The notes under the pieces: generated by a model
Database searches by the model: none
Told to the model about the DNA's origin: nothing
The model's input: only the letters and a program-made list of their open reading frames with translations
Translations under genes and position numbers: made by a program
Assembly (NCBI RefSeq): GCF_020911925.1
Contig: NZ_CP087134.1
Location: 3,162,001-3,226,000, forward strand
From: Flavobacterium cupriresistens
Lineage (GTDB): Bacteria; Bacteroidota; Bacteroidia; Flavobacteriales; Flavobacteriaceae
Reading direction: 5' to 3'
Length of the DNA stretch: 64,000 bases
Shown here: positions 8,850-15,833 of the stretch, one piece after another
Numbering within the stretch: the first letter of the stretch is position 1
Layout of the letters: each line of letters begins with the position of its first letter

Positions 8850-10775
8850 TTACGAAACTACTTCTTCAAGATTTTTATCAAAAGTACGTTTTCCGAAAAT
8901 TGTTTCTAAGTCATCTTTGAAAATAACTTCTTTTTCAATTAAGATATCAGCAAGCTGATTTAATTTGTCTTTGTTTTCTTCCAGAATTTGAATGGCTCTT
9001 TTGTATTGACCTTCAATTAATTCTGAAATTTCAGCATCGATAATCTTTGCTGTCTCATCAGAATAAGGTTTCGAGAAGTTGTATTCGCTTTGTCCACTTG
9101 AGTCGTAATAGGTAACATTTCCGATTTTATCATTCAAACCGTAAATCGTTACCATAGCACGAGCTTGGCGTGTTACTTTTTCCAAGTCACTTAATGCTCC
9201 GGTTGAAATTCTGTCAAAAGTTACTTTTTCAGCAGCTCTTCCACCCATAGTAGCACACATTTCGTCTAACATTTGATCTGTTCTAACGATTTGTCTTTCT
9301 TCCGGAAGGTACCAGGCAGCTCCTAAACTTTGTCCACGTGGCACAATAGTTACTTTAATAAGTGGTGCGGCATGTTCTAACATCCAGCTTACCGTTGCGT
9401 GACCCGCTTCGTGAATCGCAATTGCTCTTTTCTCTTCTGGAGTAATGATTTTGTTTTTCTTTTCAAGACCTCCGATGATTCTGTCAACAGCATCAAGGAA
9501 ATCTTGTTTGTCTACTGCAGTTTTGTTATTACGCGCCGCAATCAAAGCAGCTTCGTTACAAACATTTGCAATATCAGCACCTGAGAAACCAGGAGTTTGT
9601 TTGGCTAAGAAATCTAAATCAAGACCTTCTACTTTTTTGATAGGAGCTAAGTGTACTGCAAAGATTTCAGCTCTTTCGCGAATGTCCGGTAAGTCAACAA
9701 AAATTTGTCTGTCAAAACGACCAGCACGCATTAAAGCTTTATCAAGAACATCAGCTCTGTTGGTTGCAGCCAAAACGATTACGTTAGAGTTTGTACCAAA
9801 ACCATCCATTTCTGTAAGTAATTGGTTCAAAGTATTTTCTCTTTCGTCATTTCCGCCTGACATATTGCTTTTTCCTCTTGCTCTACCAACTGCATCAATT
9901 TCATCGATGAAGATAATAGCAGGAGATTTTTCTTTTGCTTGTTTAAACAAATCACGTACACGTGAAGCACCAACACCAACAAACATTTCTACAAAATCAG
10001 AACCTGATAAAGAGAAGAAAGGTACTTGAGCTTCACCCGCAACTGCTTTTGCAAGTAAGGTTTTACCAGTTCCCGGAGGTCCTACCAATAAGGCTCCTTT
10101 TGGAATTTTACCTCCAAGATTGGTGTATTTTTCAGGATTTTTAAGGAATTCTACAATTTCTTGTATTTCTTCTTTTGCACCTTCTAAACCAGCAACATCT
10201 TTGAATGTTGTTTTGATATCTGTTTTTTCATCAAACAGTTTTGCTTTCGATTTTCCAATGTTGAAAATTTGTCCTCCACCGCCACCGGCACCGCCTGACA
10301 TTTTACGCATAATGAAAATCCAAACACCAATAATAATGATGATAGGAAGTAAGCTGATCAGGATATCGCTCCAGTTGTTTTTTTGCAAGAAATTAAAATC
10401 TTTCAGTTTGCCTTCGCCAACTGCTTTCTCTAATTTCGTTTGAAAAATCTGGTCGTTACCAATTTCTAAAGTATAATGAGGACCTTTGTTAGGTCTTTCA
10501 AAAATATCTTTTGCTACTTTTTTATTCGCTGCATCTTTTAGTGCTGCTGTTGTAAGGTATACTTCAGCTTCCGCTTTGTTGTATACGATTACTTTTTCAA
10601 TTTGTCCTTTTTCTAATAAAGTATTGAATTTAGAAGAGGTCAATTGAGCGGGTTCGCTTAAGCTAGATCCTCCGGTTGCAAAACTTATAAATAAAAAAAC
10701 CAGAAGTATTGCAGTATATATTAACCAGGGACTTATTTTAAATTTACTCGGATTTGGATTATTATCTTTAGCCAT
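8850..10775 (-). CDS. ftsH: ATP-dependent zinc metalloprotease FtsH
   Basis: 641 residues. Two N-terminal membrane segments (about 15-35 and 137-157) flank a periplasmic domain. A glycine-rich linker leads to the AAA domain with Walker A GPPGTGKT, Walker B IIFIDEID and the SRH motif NRADVLDKALMRAGRFDRQ. The peptidase zinc site is HEAGH. It degrades membrane and short-lived cytosolic proteins at the inner membrane. It follows rsfS by 15 bp, so the two are likely co-transcribed. Confidence 0.97.
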   Translation of the reverse strand: MAKDNNPNPSKFKISPWLIYTAILLVFLFISFATGGSSLSEPAQLTSSKFNTLLEKGQIEKVIVYNKAEAEVYLTTAALKDAANKKVAKDIFERPNKGPHYTLEIGNDQIFQTKLEKAVGEGKLKDFNFLQKNNWSDILISLLPIIIIIGVWIFIMRKMSGGAGGGGGQIFNIGKSKAKLFDEKTDIKTTFKDVAGLEGAKEEIQEIVEFLKNPEKYTNLGGKIPKGALLVGPPGTGKTLLAKAVAGEAQVPFFSLSGSDFVEMFVGVGASRVRDLFKQAKEKSPAIIFIDEIDAVGRARGKSNMSGGNDERENTLNQLLTEMDGFGTNSNVIVLAATNRADVLDKALMRAGRFDRQIFVDLPDIRERAEIFAVHLAPIKKVEGLDLDFLAKQTPGFSGADIANVCNEAALIAARNNKTAVDKQDFLDAVDRIIGGLEKKNKIITPEEKRAIAIHEAGHATVSWMLEHAAPLIKVTIVPRGQSLGAAWYLPEERQIVRTDQMLDEMCATMGGRAAEKVTFDRISTGALSDLEKVTRQARAMVTIYGLNDKIGNVTYYDSSGQSEYNFSKPYSDETAKIIDAEISELIEGQYKRAIQILEENKDKLNQLADILIEKEVIFKDDLETIFGKRTFDKNLEEVVS

Positions 10776-10790
10776 TAGAAAAAATTTTCT

Positions 10791-11162
10791 TTAGTATTTG
10801 TTTTCGATTGTAGTTATTTTGGCATCACCCCAAAGGCTCTCGATATTATAGTATTCACGGATGTGTTTTTGGAAAACATGTACCACGATATGAACATAGT
10901 CCATCAGAACCCATTCTGCGTTATCGGTTCCTTCTACGTGCCAAGGTTTATCTTTTAAATCTTTGGATACTGTTTTCTGAATTGAGTTTACAATGGCGTT
11001 AACTTGAGTGTTAGAGCTTCCGTTGCAAATTACAAAATAGTCACAAACAGCCGTGTCTATTTCTCTTAAGTCAAGAATATCGATATCATTCCCTTTTACT
11101 TCTTCAATTCCTTTGATTATGTTCGCTAATAGAACGTCATTATTAATAGTCTTTTTCGCCAT
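10791..11162 (-). CDS. rsfS: Ribosome silencing factor RsfS
   Basis: 123 residues, normal for the RsfS/Iojap family. Typical stretches are DILDLREIDTAVCDYFVICNG, SNTQVNAIVNSI and KPWHVEGTDNAEWVLMDYVHIVVHVF. It binds uL14 on the 50S subunit and blocks subunit joining in starvation. It is first in an operon with ftsH and is divergent from birA, with 94 bp between the start codons. Confidence 0.93.
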   Translation of the reverse strand: MAKKTINNDVLLANIIKGIEEVKGNDIDILDLREIDTAVCDYFVICNGSSNTQVNAIVNSIQKTVSKDLKDKPWHVEGTDNAEWVLMDYVHIVVHVFQKHIREYYNIESLWGDAKITTIENKY

Positions 11163-11256
11163 GAATTATTTTATATGATTTTGTAAAGTTACCAATTTTT
11201 GTCATTAATTTTGAACCTTAACAAAATATTAAATTAAGTATAAATAAATTATTTAA

Positions 11257-11985
11257 ATGAAACTAATCAAACTCGATGCCATAGATTCTACAAACGATTT
11301 TCTTAAGGCATTGGCGAGCCAGGAAGAGCTTGATAATTTTACAGTGGTAACAGCTGAAAATCAGATAAAAGGCAAGGGGCAAATGGGCTCCAAATGGCAG
11401 TCTGAATCCGGTAAAAACTTAATTATGAGCGCCTTGGTGAAGGGTTTTTTGTTTGATAATGAACAGGTTTTTAATTTAAGTATAGTAGTTTCATTAGCCG
11501 TAATTGAAACTTTAAAATCATTGGATATTTCTGATTTAAGTATAAAATGGCCAAACGACATTATGTCATATAACAAGAAGATTGGTGGCATACTAATAGA
11601 AAATACTCTCAAAAGTGATGGCAGAATCGTGTCAGTTGTTGGATTAGGACTGAATGTTAATCAAACAAATTTCACCGAATTGCCTAATGCTTCCTCTTTA
11701 TCGGTAATTTCCGGAAGAACTTTTGATAAGGATGTTTTACCTTTTTTAATCACAGAAAAGATAGAACAGAAAATTGAGGCATGGAAAACCAATTCTAAAG
11801 TTTTCTGGGACGAATACTTTAATTCTTTGTTCAGAAAGGGGGTTCCAATGCCTTTTAAAAATCTCCAGAATCAAAACTTCATGGGAATTATTCAAGGGGT
11901 TTCTCCTGTTGGAAAAATACAAATAATGCTTGAGGACGACTCTGTGAAAGAGTTTGAGATTAAGGAGATTCAGATGCTTTATTAG
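11257..11985 (+). CDS. birA: Biotin--[acetyl-CoA-carboxylase] ligase
   Basis: 242 residues with only the ligase part; the N-terminal DNA-binding domain of E. coli BirA is absent, so it is monofunctional. Visible motifs are the biotinyl-AMP loop region KGKGQMGSKWQSESGKNL, the catalytic KWPNDI and KIGGILIE, and GLGLNVNQ. It attaches biotin to the carboxylase carrier protein. It stands alone on the plus strand, divergent from rsfS. Confidence 0.93.
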   Translation: MKLIKLDAIDSTNDFLKALASQEELDNFTVVTAENQIKGKGQMGSKWQSESGKNLIMSALVKGFLFDNEQVFNLSIVVSLAVIETLKSLDISDLSIKWPNDIMSYNKKIGGILIENTLKSDGRIVSVVGLGLNVNQTNFTELPNASSLSVISGRTFDKDVLPFLITEKIEQKIEAWKTNSKVFWDEYFNSLFRKGVPMPFKNLQNQNFMGIIQGVSPVGKIQIMLEDDSVKEFEIKEIQMLY

Positions 11986-11989
11986 GGAG

Positions 11990-12180
11990 GTGCTAAGGTT
12001 CTGAGGTTCTGAGTTGCTGAGTTTTTGGTTGTGAAAGGTTCAGAGGGAAGAATTGAAATTGAAAGATTTTAATTGTTGATAGAAATAAATCCGCTAAATC
12101 TGCGTGCTTAAAAAAAACTCATGACTTTTATACAAGATTTAAAAGAAATATCTAAATCTGTTCAATCTGCGTGCTGACAT
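11990..12180. repeat. Dispersed repeat words (GGTTCTGAG and AATCTGCGTGC families)
   Basis: After birA come GGTTCTGAGGTTCTGAGTTGCTGAG-like units (11996-12022) and two copies of the AAATCTGCGTGC word (12086-12107 and 12151-12175). The second copy forms the last codons of the neighbouring minus-strand membrane protein. The same words recur at 12922-12960, 13055-13090, 25610-25665 and 26521-26570. No gene is present here other than that tail. Confidence 0.7.
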
Positions 12181-12817
12181 TCTTTTTCGGTTCAATTTTT
12201 CTATTCCAGTAAATAATATAGATTGTTCCTAAGATTGACGGTGTGATCCAGGCTATTAAATTTCCAATTCCTAATCCGGCGACGATATAGGCCGTAATAG
12301 AGGCAATTAAAGCTCCAATCATCTTTCCGATATGTTTTGAAAGCCAGTTTCTATTGGTTTCCGAAAAGTTTTTATAGAAAATAAAATCTTTTACGGTCAT
12401 GTAAAATCCAAATCCACCAAAAAATGTAAATAGAATTCCGTTTGCAATGTTATTCAATTGACAATAAACGCCTAAAGAAATCATTAGTACTGAAAAGAAT
12501 AACATCGTTCCTGAGATTATTTTGTCTAATCTATCTGCTTTGGGTTTATGTTTAAAAGTCAAAGCTCTGTTTCCCGAAATAACAAGATAGATGGTAAACA
12601 ATCCAATTAGAAATAAAAATATATTTTGATGCTTTGGCATCCAGCAAATCGGTAACGAGATAAGAGAGCTGGTGATCATGCCAATAGAGAACAGTTTCCC
12701 CATTCTTTTATGCAGTTTTCCGCCTTTTCGGACTATAATACTCCCAATTCCGGTAATTAGTCCAAGTCCTCCAAAAAAAGCATGAATGTAAATTAAAATT
12801 TTAATAACTGGTTCCAT
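12152..12817 (-). CDS. Hypothetical polytopic membrane protein
   Basis: 221 residues from ATG 12817; a 13-codon longer start at 12856 would add a hydrophilic stub before the first membrane helix, so the shorter one is preferred. About seven hydrophobic segments, beginning IKILIYIHAFFGGLGLITGIG with GxG turns, suggest a DUF2306-like family, but I do not recognise a function. The last few residues (TQIEQI) are encoded by a dispersed AATCTGCGTGC repeat, so the native C-terminus may have been replaced. Confidence 0.7.
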   Translation of the reverse strand: MEPVIKILIYIHAFFGGLGLITGIGSIIVRKGGKLHKRMGKLFSIGMITSSLISLPICWMPKHQNIFLFLIGLFTIYLVISGNRALTFKHKPKADRLDKIISGTMLFFSVLMISLGVYCQLNNIANGILFTFFGGFGFYMTVKDFIFYKNFSETNRNWLSKHIGKMIGALIASITAYIVAGLGIGNLIAWITPSILGTIYIIYWNRKIEPKKNVSTQIEQI

Positions 12818-12856
12818 TTTGATGTGTTTTAGTTTAATGAGCCAAACTTCGATCAA

Positions 12857-13165
12857 TAATGCGGAGCGGAATAATTTATAGTTCTGAGTTGTGGTTTTTT
12901 GAGGATGAATTGGGTTTTTTTAAGGTTCTGAGGCGCTGAGATGCTGAGTTGCTAAGTTTTTAGCGAGAGGGGAGGCTGGGAGGTTCAAAGACTAAAAAGA
13001 GCAAAGGTTCAGAGAGGAAGAGCTAAAATTGGGGATTTTAATTTTGTTATAGATGTAAATCCGCTAAATCTGTAAAATCTGCGTGCATAAAAGACTTCAT
13101 GACGTTGTAATTTTACAAGCAAGACAAAACGAAAATCTGCCAAATCTGCGAGAGAAAATAAAACA
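12857..13165. repeat. Repeat-rich intergenic region
   Basis: The stretch upstream of the membrane protein contains GGTTCTGAGGCGCTGAGATG-type units (12921-12955) and AATCCGCTAAATCTGTAAAAT plus TCTGCGTGC (13055-13088), then a degenerate copy AAAATCTGCCAAATCTGCGA (13131-13150). I see no coding frame in it. Confidence 0.65.
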
Positions 13166-13202
13166 ATAAAAAAGTCCGATCGTAAAATCGGACTTTTTTA
13201 TT
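13166..13202. terminator. Bidirectional terminator after SRPBCC gene
   Basis: AAAAAAGTCCGAT / ATCGGACTTTTTT forms a perfect stem of at least 12 bp with a CGTAAA loop, 19 bp past the stop of the minus-strand SRPBCC gene. Confidence 0.88.
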
Positions 13203-13220
13203 ATGTGGGCTAATTTACAA

Positions 13221-13613
13221 TTAAAGCTTTGTCATATTAGTAGCCAAAGTTTCAATGAATTTGCTAATTGGTCCTTTGATCATCATGGCCATCATGGCAT
13301 TAAATTCACCTTCGAATTGCAATTGTACAGCACTTTCTGAGTCAGAAATACTATCAATGTTAGAAACCAATGTAAACGGAAGTTTATCACTAGCAGCACC
13401 CAAGACAATCTTGTTTGGAGCTGTTTTTTCTTTCATTTTTAGTTTTATTTCCGGCATCCCTTTTAATCCAAAAATAAAAGCATCTTCGCCAATTACTTCA
13501 AATTTAGCAATGTTATCCGGCATTAATTTTTCAAAATTCCTAACATCAGTCAATAAATCAAATAGATCTTGCGCTGATTTCTGAACAGTAACTTTTGGAC
13601 TTTCTAAGTTCAT
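13221..13613 (-). CDS. SRPBCC (START-like) family protein
   Basis: 130 residues. The pattern SAQDLFDLLTDVRNFEKLMPDNI then alternating strands (KLKMKEKTAPNKIVLGA, SAVQLQFEGEFNAMMAMMI) and a long C-terminal helix is that of the SRPBCC lipid-binding fold. Such proteins hold hydrophobic ligands, but the ligand is unknown. It is a stand-alone gene between pyrE and a terminator. Confidence 0.8.
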   Translation of the reverse strand: MNLESPKVTVQKSAQDLFDLLTDVRNFEKLMPDNIAKFEVIGEDAFIFGLKGMPEIKLKMKEKTAPNKIVLGAASDKLPFTLVSNIDSISDSESAVQLQFEGEFNAMMAMMIKGPISKFIETLATNMTKL

Positions 13614-13639
13614 ATTTTATTTTTTATTTAAGCTAAGTT

Positions 13640-13720
13640 GGTTGTTTAACCGCAAAGTTCGCAAGTTTTGTTCTATTGTAAAACGTTATAAACGCAAAGT
13701 TCGCAAAGGTTTTATGTTTA
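13640..13720. repeat. Two copies of the AACCGCAAAGTTCGCAA repeat word
   Basis: TTTAACCGCAAAGTTCGCAAG (13647-13667) and AAACGCAAAGTTCGCAAAGG (13690-13709) are tandem copies of a word also found at 5097, 5424, 22029 and 27612. They lie between the pyrE 3' end and the SRPBCC start. Confidence 0.75.
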
Positions 13721-13771
13721 AGTTGTAGAATCAAGACCAAGAATCTAAAATCTGCAATCTAAAATCTACAA

Positions 13772-14416
13772 TTACTCCTGTCTCCAAGTTGACGGACTCA
13801 CATTCCATTCTTTTAATGCAGCCATATCATCCTCAGAGATGTATTGTTTTTGTACCGCTAAATCCAATAAGTTCTCGTAATTACTTAGTGTGTACAAATC
13901 GATATTAGCGTTTTTAAAGTTTTCTTCGGCAACATTAAAGCCATAAGTAAAGGCTGCTGCCATTCCTTTAATAATAGCACCTTCATTGCGTAAAGCTTCA
14001 ACAGCCATAAGACTACTGTTTCCGGTACTAATTAAATCTTCTACGACAACTACACTCTGACCTTTTTGCAGGAAGCCTTCTACTTGATTCTGTCTTCCGT
14101 GTTTTTTTGCTTCCGGGCGTACATATACGAAAGGTAATCCAAGGCTTTCGGCCACTAAAATACCAATTCCTATTGCCCCCGTTGCGACACCGGCAATGAC
14201 ATCTGGTTTCCCAAATTGTTTTTCTATATTTTTCGCAAACTCATCACGAATGAAATTTCGGATGGCTGGAAATGAAAGAATTAACCTATTATCGCAGTAA
14301 ATAGGTGACTTCCATCCAGAAGCCCATGTAAAAGGATTTTCTGGATTCAATTTAATTGCATTTATTTGCAAAAGCAATTCGGCTGTTTTTTCGGCTGTAT
14401 CTTTATTAAAAATCAT
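13772..14416 (-). CDS. pyrE: Orotate phosphoribosyltransferase
   Basis: 214 residues from ATG 14416; the frame stays open upstream but overlaps the divergent Nudix gene. The PRPP-binding motif is VVVVEDLISTGNSS, with IAGVATGAIGIGILVAE and FVYVRPEAKKHGRQNQVEG typical of PyrE. It makes orotidine 5'-phosphate in pyrimidine synthesis. The start codon lies only four bases after a TACATTTG box (14428-14421), so the message may be leaderless. Confidence 0.95.
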   Translation of the reverse strand: MIFNKDTAEKTAELLLQINAIKLNPENPFTWASGWKSPIYCDNRLILSFPAIRNFIRDEFAKNIEKQFGKPDVIAGVATGAIGIGILVAESLGLPFVYVRPEAKKHGRQNQVEGFLQKGQSVVVVEDLISTGNSSLMAVEALRNEGAIIKGMAAAFTYGFNVAEENFKNANIDLYTLSNYENLLDLAVQKQYISEDDMAALKEWNVSPSTWRQE

Positions 14417-14420
14417 AGTA

Positions 14421-14450
14421 CAAATGTATAAAGTTTTTGTGAACGACAAA
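14421..14450 (-). promoter_or_regulatory. Bacteroidetes-type promoter for pyrE, leaderless spacing
   Basis: On the minus strand TTTG (14450-14447), an 18-base spacer and TACATTTG (14428-14421) match the -33/-7 consensus TTTG...TAnnTTTG. The ATG follows after four bases. The promoter lies within the first codons of the divergent Nudix gene. Confidence 0.6.
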
Positions 14451-15026
14451 CCACTTTTTTTGACAAATGAAATCTCAAGAGAGACCAATTTTCAATTATT
14501 TCTGTTAGAGAGCATTGATATTGAACAGCTTATTGTCAAAATTTTTCAGAATAAAATTCAAAAAGCGTATTTGTACCATCCTGATGAAAAGGAGATATTG
14601 AAGACGCTGAAGGCTAAAATTCCTGTAAACAAAGCCGGTGGAGGACTAGTTTACAATAAAAAAGGGGAAGTTTTATTTATTTTCAGAAACGGAAAGTGGG
14701 ATCTGCCAAAAGGCGGAATCGAAAAAGGAGAGGAAATAGAGAACACTGCCATGCGCGAAGTCGAAGAAGAGACTGGCGTAGGAAAATTAAGAATCACAAA
14801 TAAGCTTCAAAAAACCTATCACGTTTTTAAACGTAACGGAAAATACAAGCTCAAAATCACACACTGGTTCGAAATGCATTCCGATTTCGAAGGAACACCA
14901 CACGGACAACAGGAAGAAGGTATTGAAAAGGTCGCCTGGTTAAACCCTGAACAAATTAAAGAAGCCTTGAAGAATTCGTACGAAAACATCAAACTGTTAT
15001 TTGAAGAAGAAATTCAGTTCCAATAA
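14424..15026 (+). CDS. Nudix hydrolase
   Basis: 200 residues. The Nudix box is complete: GGIEKGEEIENTAMREVEEE followed by TGVG (pattern G-x5-E-x7-REVEEETG). An N-terminal segment of about 65 residues precedes the Nudix fold. It would hydrolyse a nucleoside diphosphate linked to another group; the substrate is unknown. It is divergent from pyrE with only seven bases between start codons, a pairing consistent with a pyrimidine or nucleotide-clean-up role, but that is inference. Confidence 0.92.
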   Translation: MYKVFVNDKPLFLTNEISRETNFQLFLLESIDIEQLIVKIFQNKIQKAYLYHPDEKEILKTLKAKIPVNKAGGGLVYNKKGEVLFIFRNGKWDLPKGGIEKGEEIENTAMREVEEETGVGKLRITNKLQKTYHVFKRNGKYKLKITHWFEMHSDFEGTPHGQQEEGIEKVAWLNPEQIKEALKNSYENIKLLFEEEIQFQ

Positions 15027-15051
15027 CTGCTGGTGTAAATTCCAAATCTTT

Positions 15052-15119
15052 AAAATTCCAAATTCCAATTTTATGTTGAACTTTTAGATTCAATTTCAAT
15101 TGGAATTTGGAATTTTTTT
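15052..15119. terminator. Long hairpin after Nudix gene
   Basis: AAAATTCCAAATTCCAATT (15052-15070) pairs with AATTGGAATTTGGAATTTT (15098-15116), followed by a T-run. The 27-base loop is unusual. It is followed by TTTCAAGTTTCAGGTTTCAGG and ACTGGGACTGAAAAC repeat words to about 15180. Confidence 0.65.
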
Positions 15120-15280
15120 AGGTTGTTTCAAGTTTCAGGTTTCAGGTTTTGTGAAAACAGGAACTGGGACTGAAAACTATTTCTTAGGGTTTGATTGCGC
15201 TCAGGAGTGAGAGACTTGTCTTAGGGAGGGCTTTATATAATTTTTTAATTTTAACTATTTCATGTCTCAAAAATCGTACT

Positions 15281-15312
15281 TTTGTTTACATATAAGCAAT
15301 ACTTTATCTTTG
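15281..15312 (+). promoter_or_regulatory. Bacteroidetes-type promoter of decayed XRE gene
   Basis: TTTG (15281-15284), exactly 20 bases, then TATCTTTG (15305-15312), a perfect fit to the Bacteroidetes -33/-7 consensus. The expected start codon (now ATT, 15317) lies four bases downstream, the same leaderless geometry as pyrE. Confidence 0.6.
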
Positions 15313-15316
15313 AATT

Positions 15317-15682
15317 ATTAGCACATTAGCAAAACCAAATCACGTAGAACGAAAAATTAGCCGAATTCGTGAGCTTAGAGATATAAAACAGGAAGCTTTA
15401 GGAGTAAGTATTGAAGCACTTAAGAATTTTTCAGAGGAAGCTGCAATTAATTATTTCGATAGTTTCACAGATAATAATGCAGGGACGTTTAATAACCATT
15501 GCACTTTTAATCCGTTAGACAAATTAATGGAATCTGTAGAAGAAAATAAAAAACTCTACGAACGTTTAGTTCAGTCTGAAAAAGACAAAGTTGAGTTTTT
15601 AGAAAAAATACTGAAGGATAATTTTTTTCTTCAATATTTTAAAAAAAGCCTAATAAATTATATGTTTATTAGGCTTTTTTAA
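15317..15682 (+). pseudogene. XRE-family regulator lacking its helix-turn-helix and start codon
   Basis: The open frame reads (I)STLAKPNHVERKISRIRE, then LRDIKQEALGVSIEALKNFS, an NPLDKLMESVEENKK-type segment and a coiled coil ending LEKILKDN. From memory of this flavobacterial family, the N-terminus is MSTLAKPNHV and a full XRE helix-turn-helix of about 35-40 residues lies between KQEAL and GVSIEAL. Here that block is missing in frame, with GAAGCTTTAG at the junction suggesting a short-repeat deletion. The start ATG is ATT. The frame runs into a terminator hairpin. No codon usable as a strong start is present, so it is probably not expressed; promoter and terminator remain. Confidence 0.7.
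15641..15681. terminator. Terminator after the XRE remnant
   Basis: AAAAAAAGCCTAATAAA / TTTATTAGGCTTTTTT is a near-perfect stem with a loop of about eight bases, followed by a T-run. Confidence 0.85.
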
Positions 15683-15833
15683 TGCTTTCAAGATTTTTAA
15701 GCTATTTTCTAAAATAGGTTAAAATCTTTCCCAAGTTTACACCGTTGTATTTGATAGTTTATTTCTTTCGCTAGCGCGAGTAGGGGTAAGTTTTTTTATC
15801 CCTCATACAAAGTTACATCTTGATTTGATATTA

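Noticed and set aside
9445..10029. 194-residue plus-strand frame
   Set aside because: It lies wholly inside ftsH on the opposite strand and has no family features; a shadow frame.
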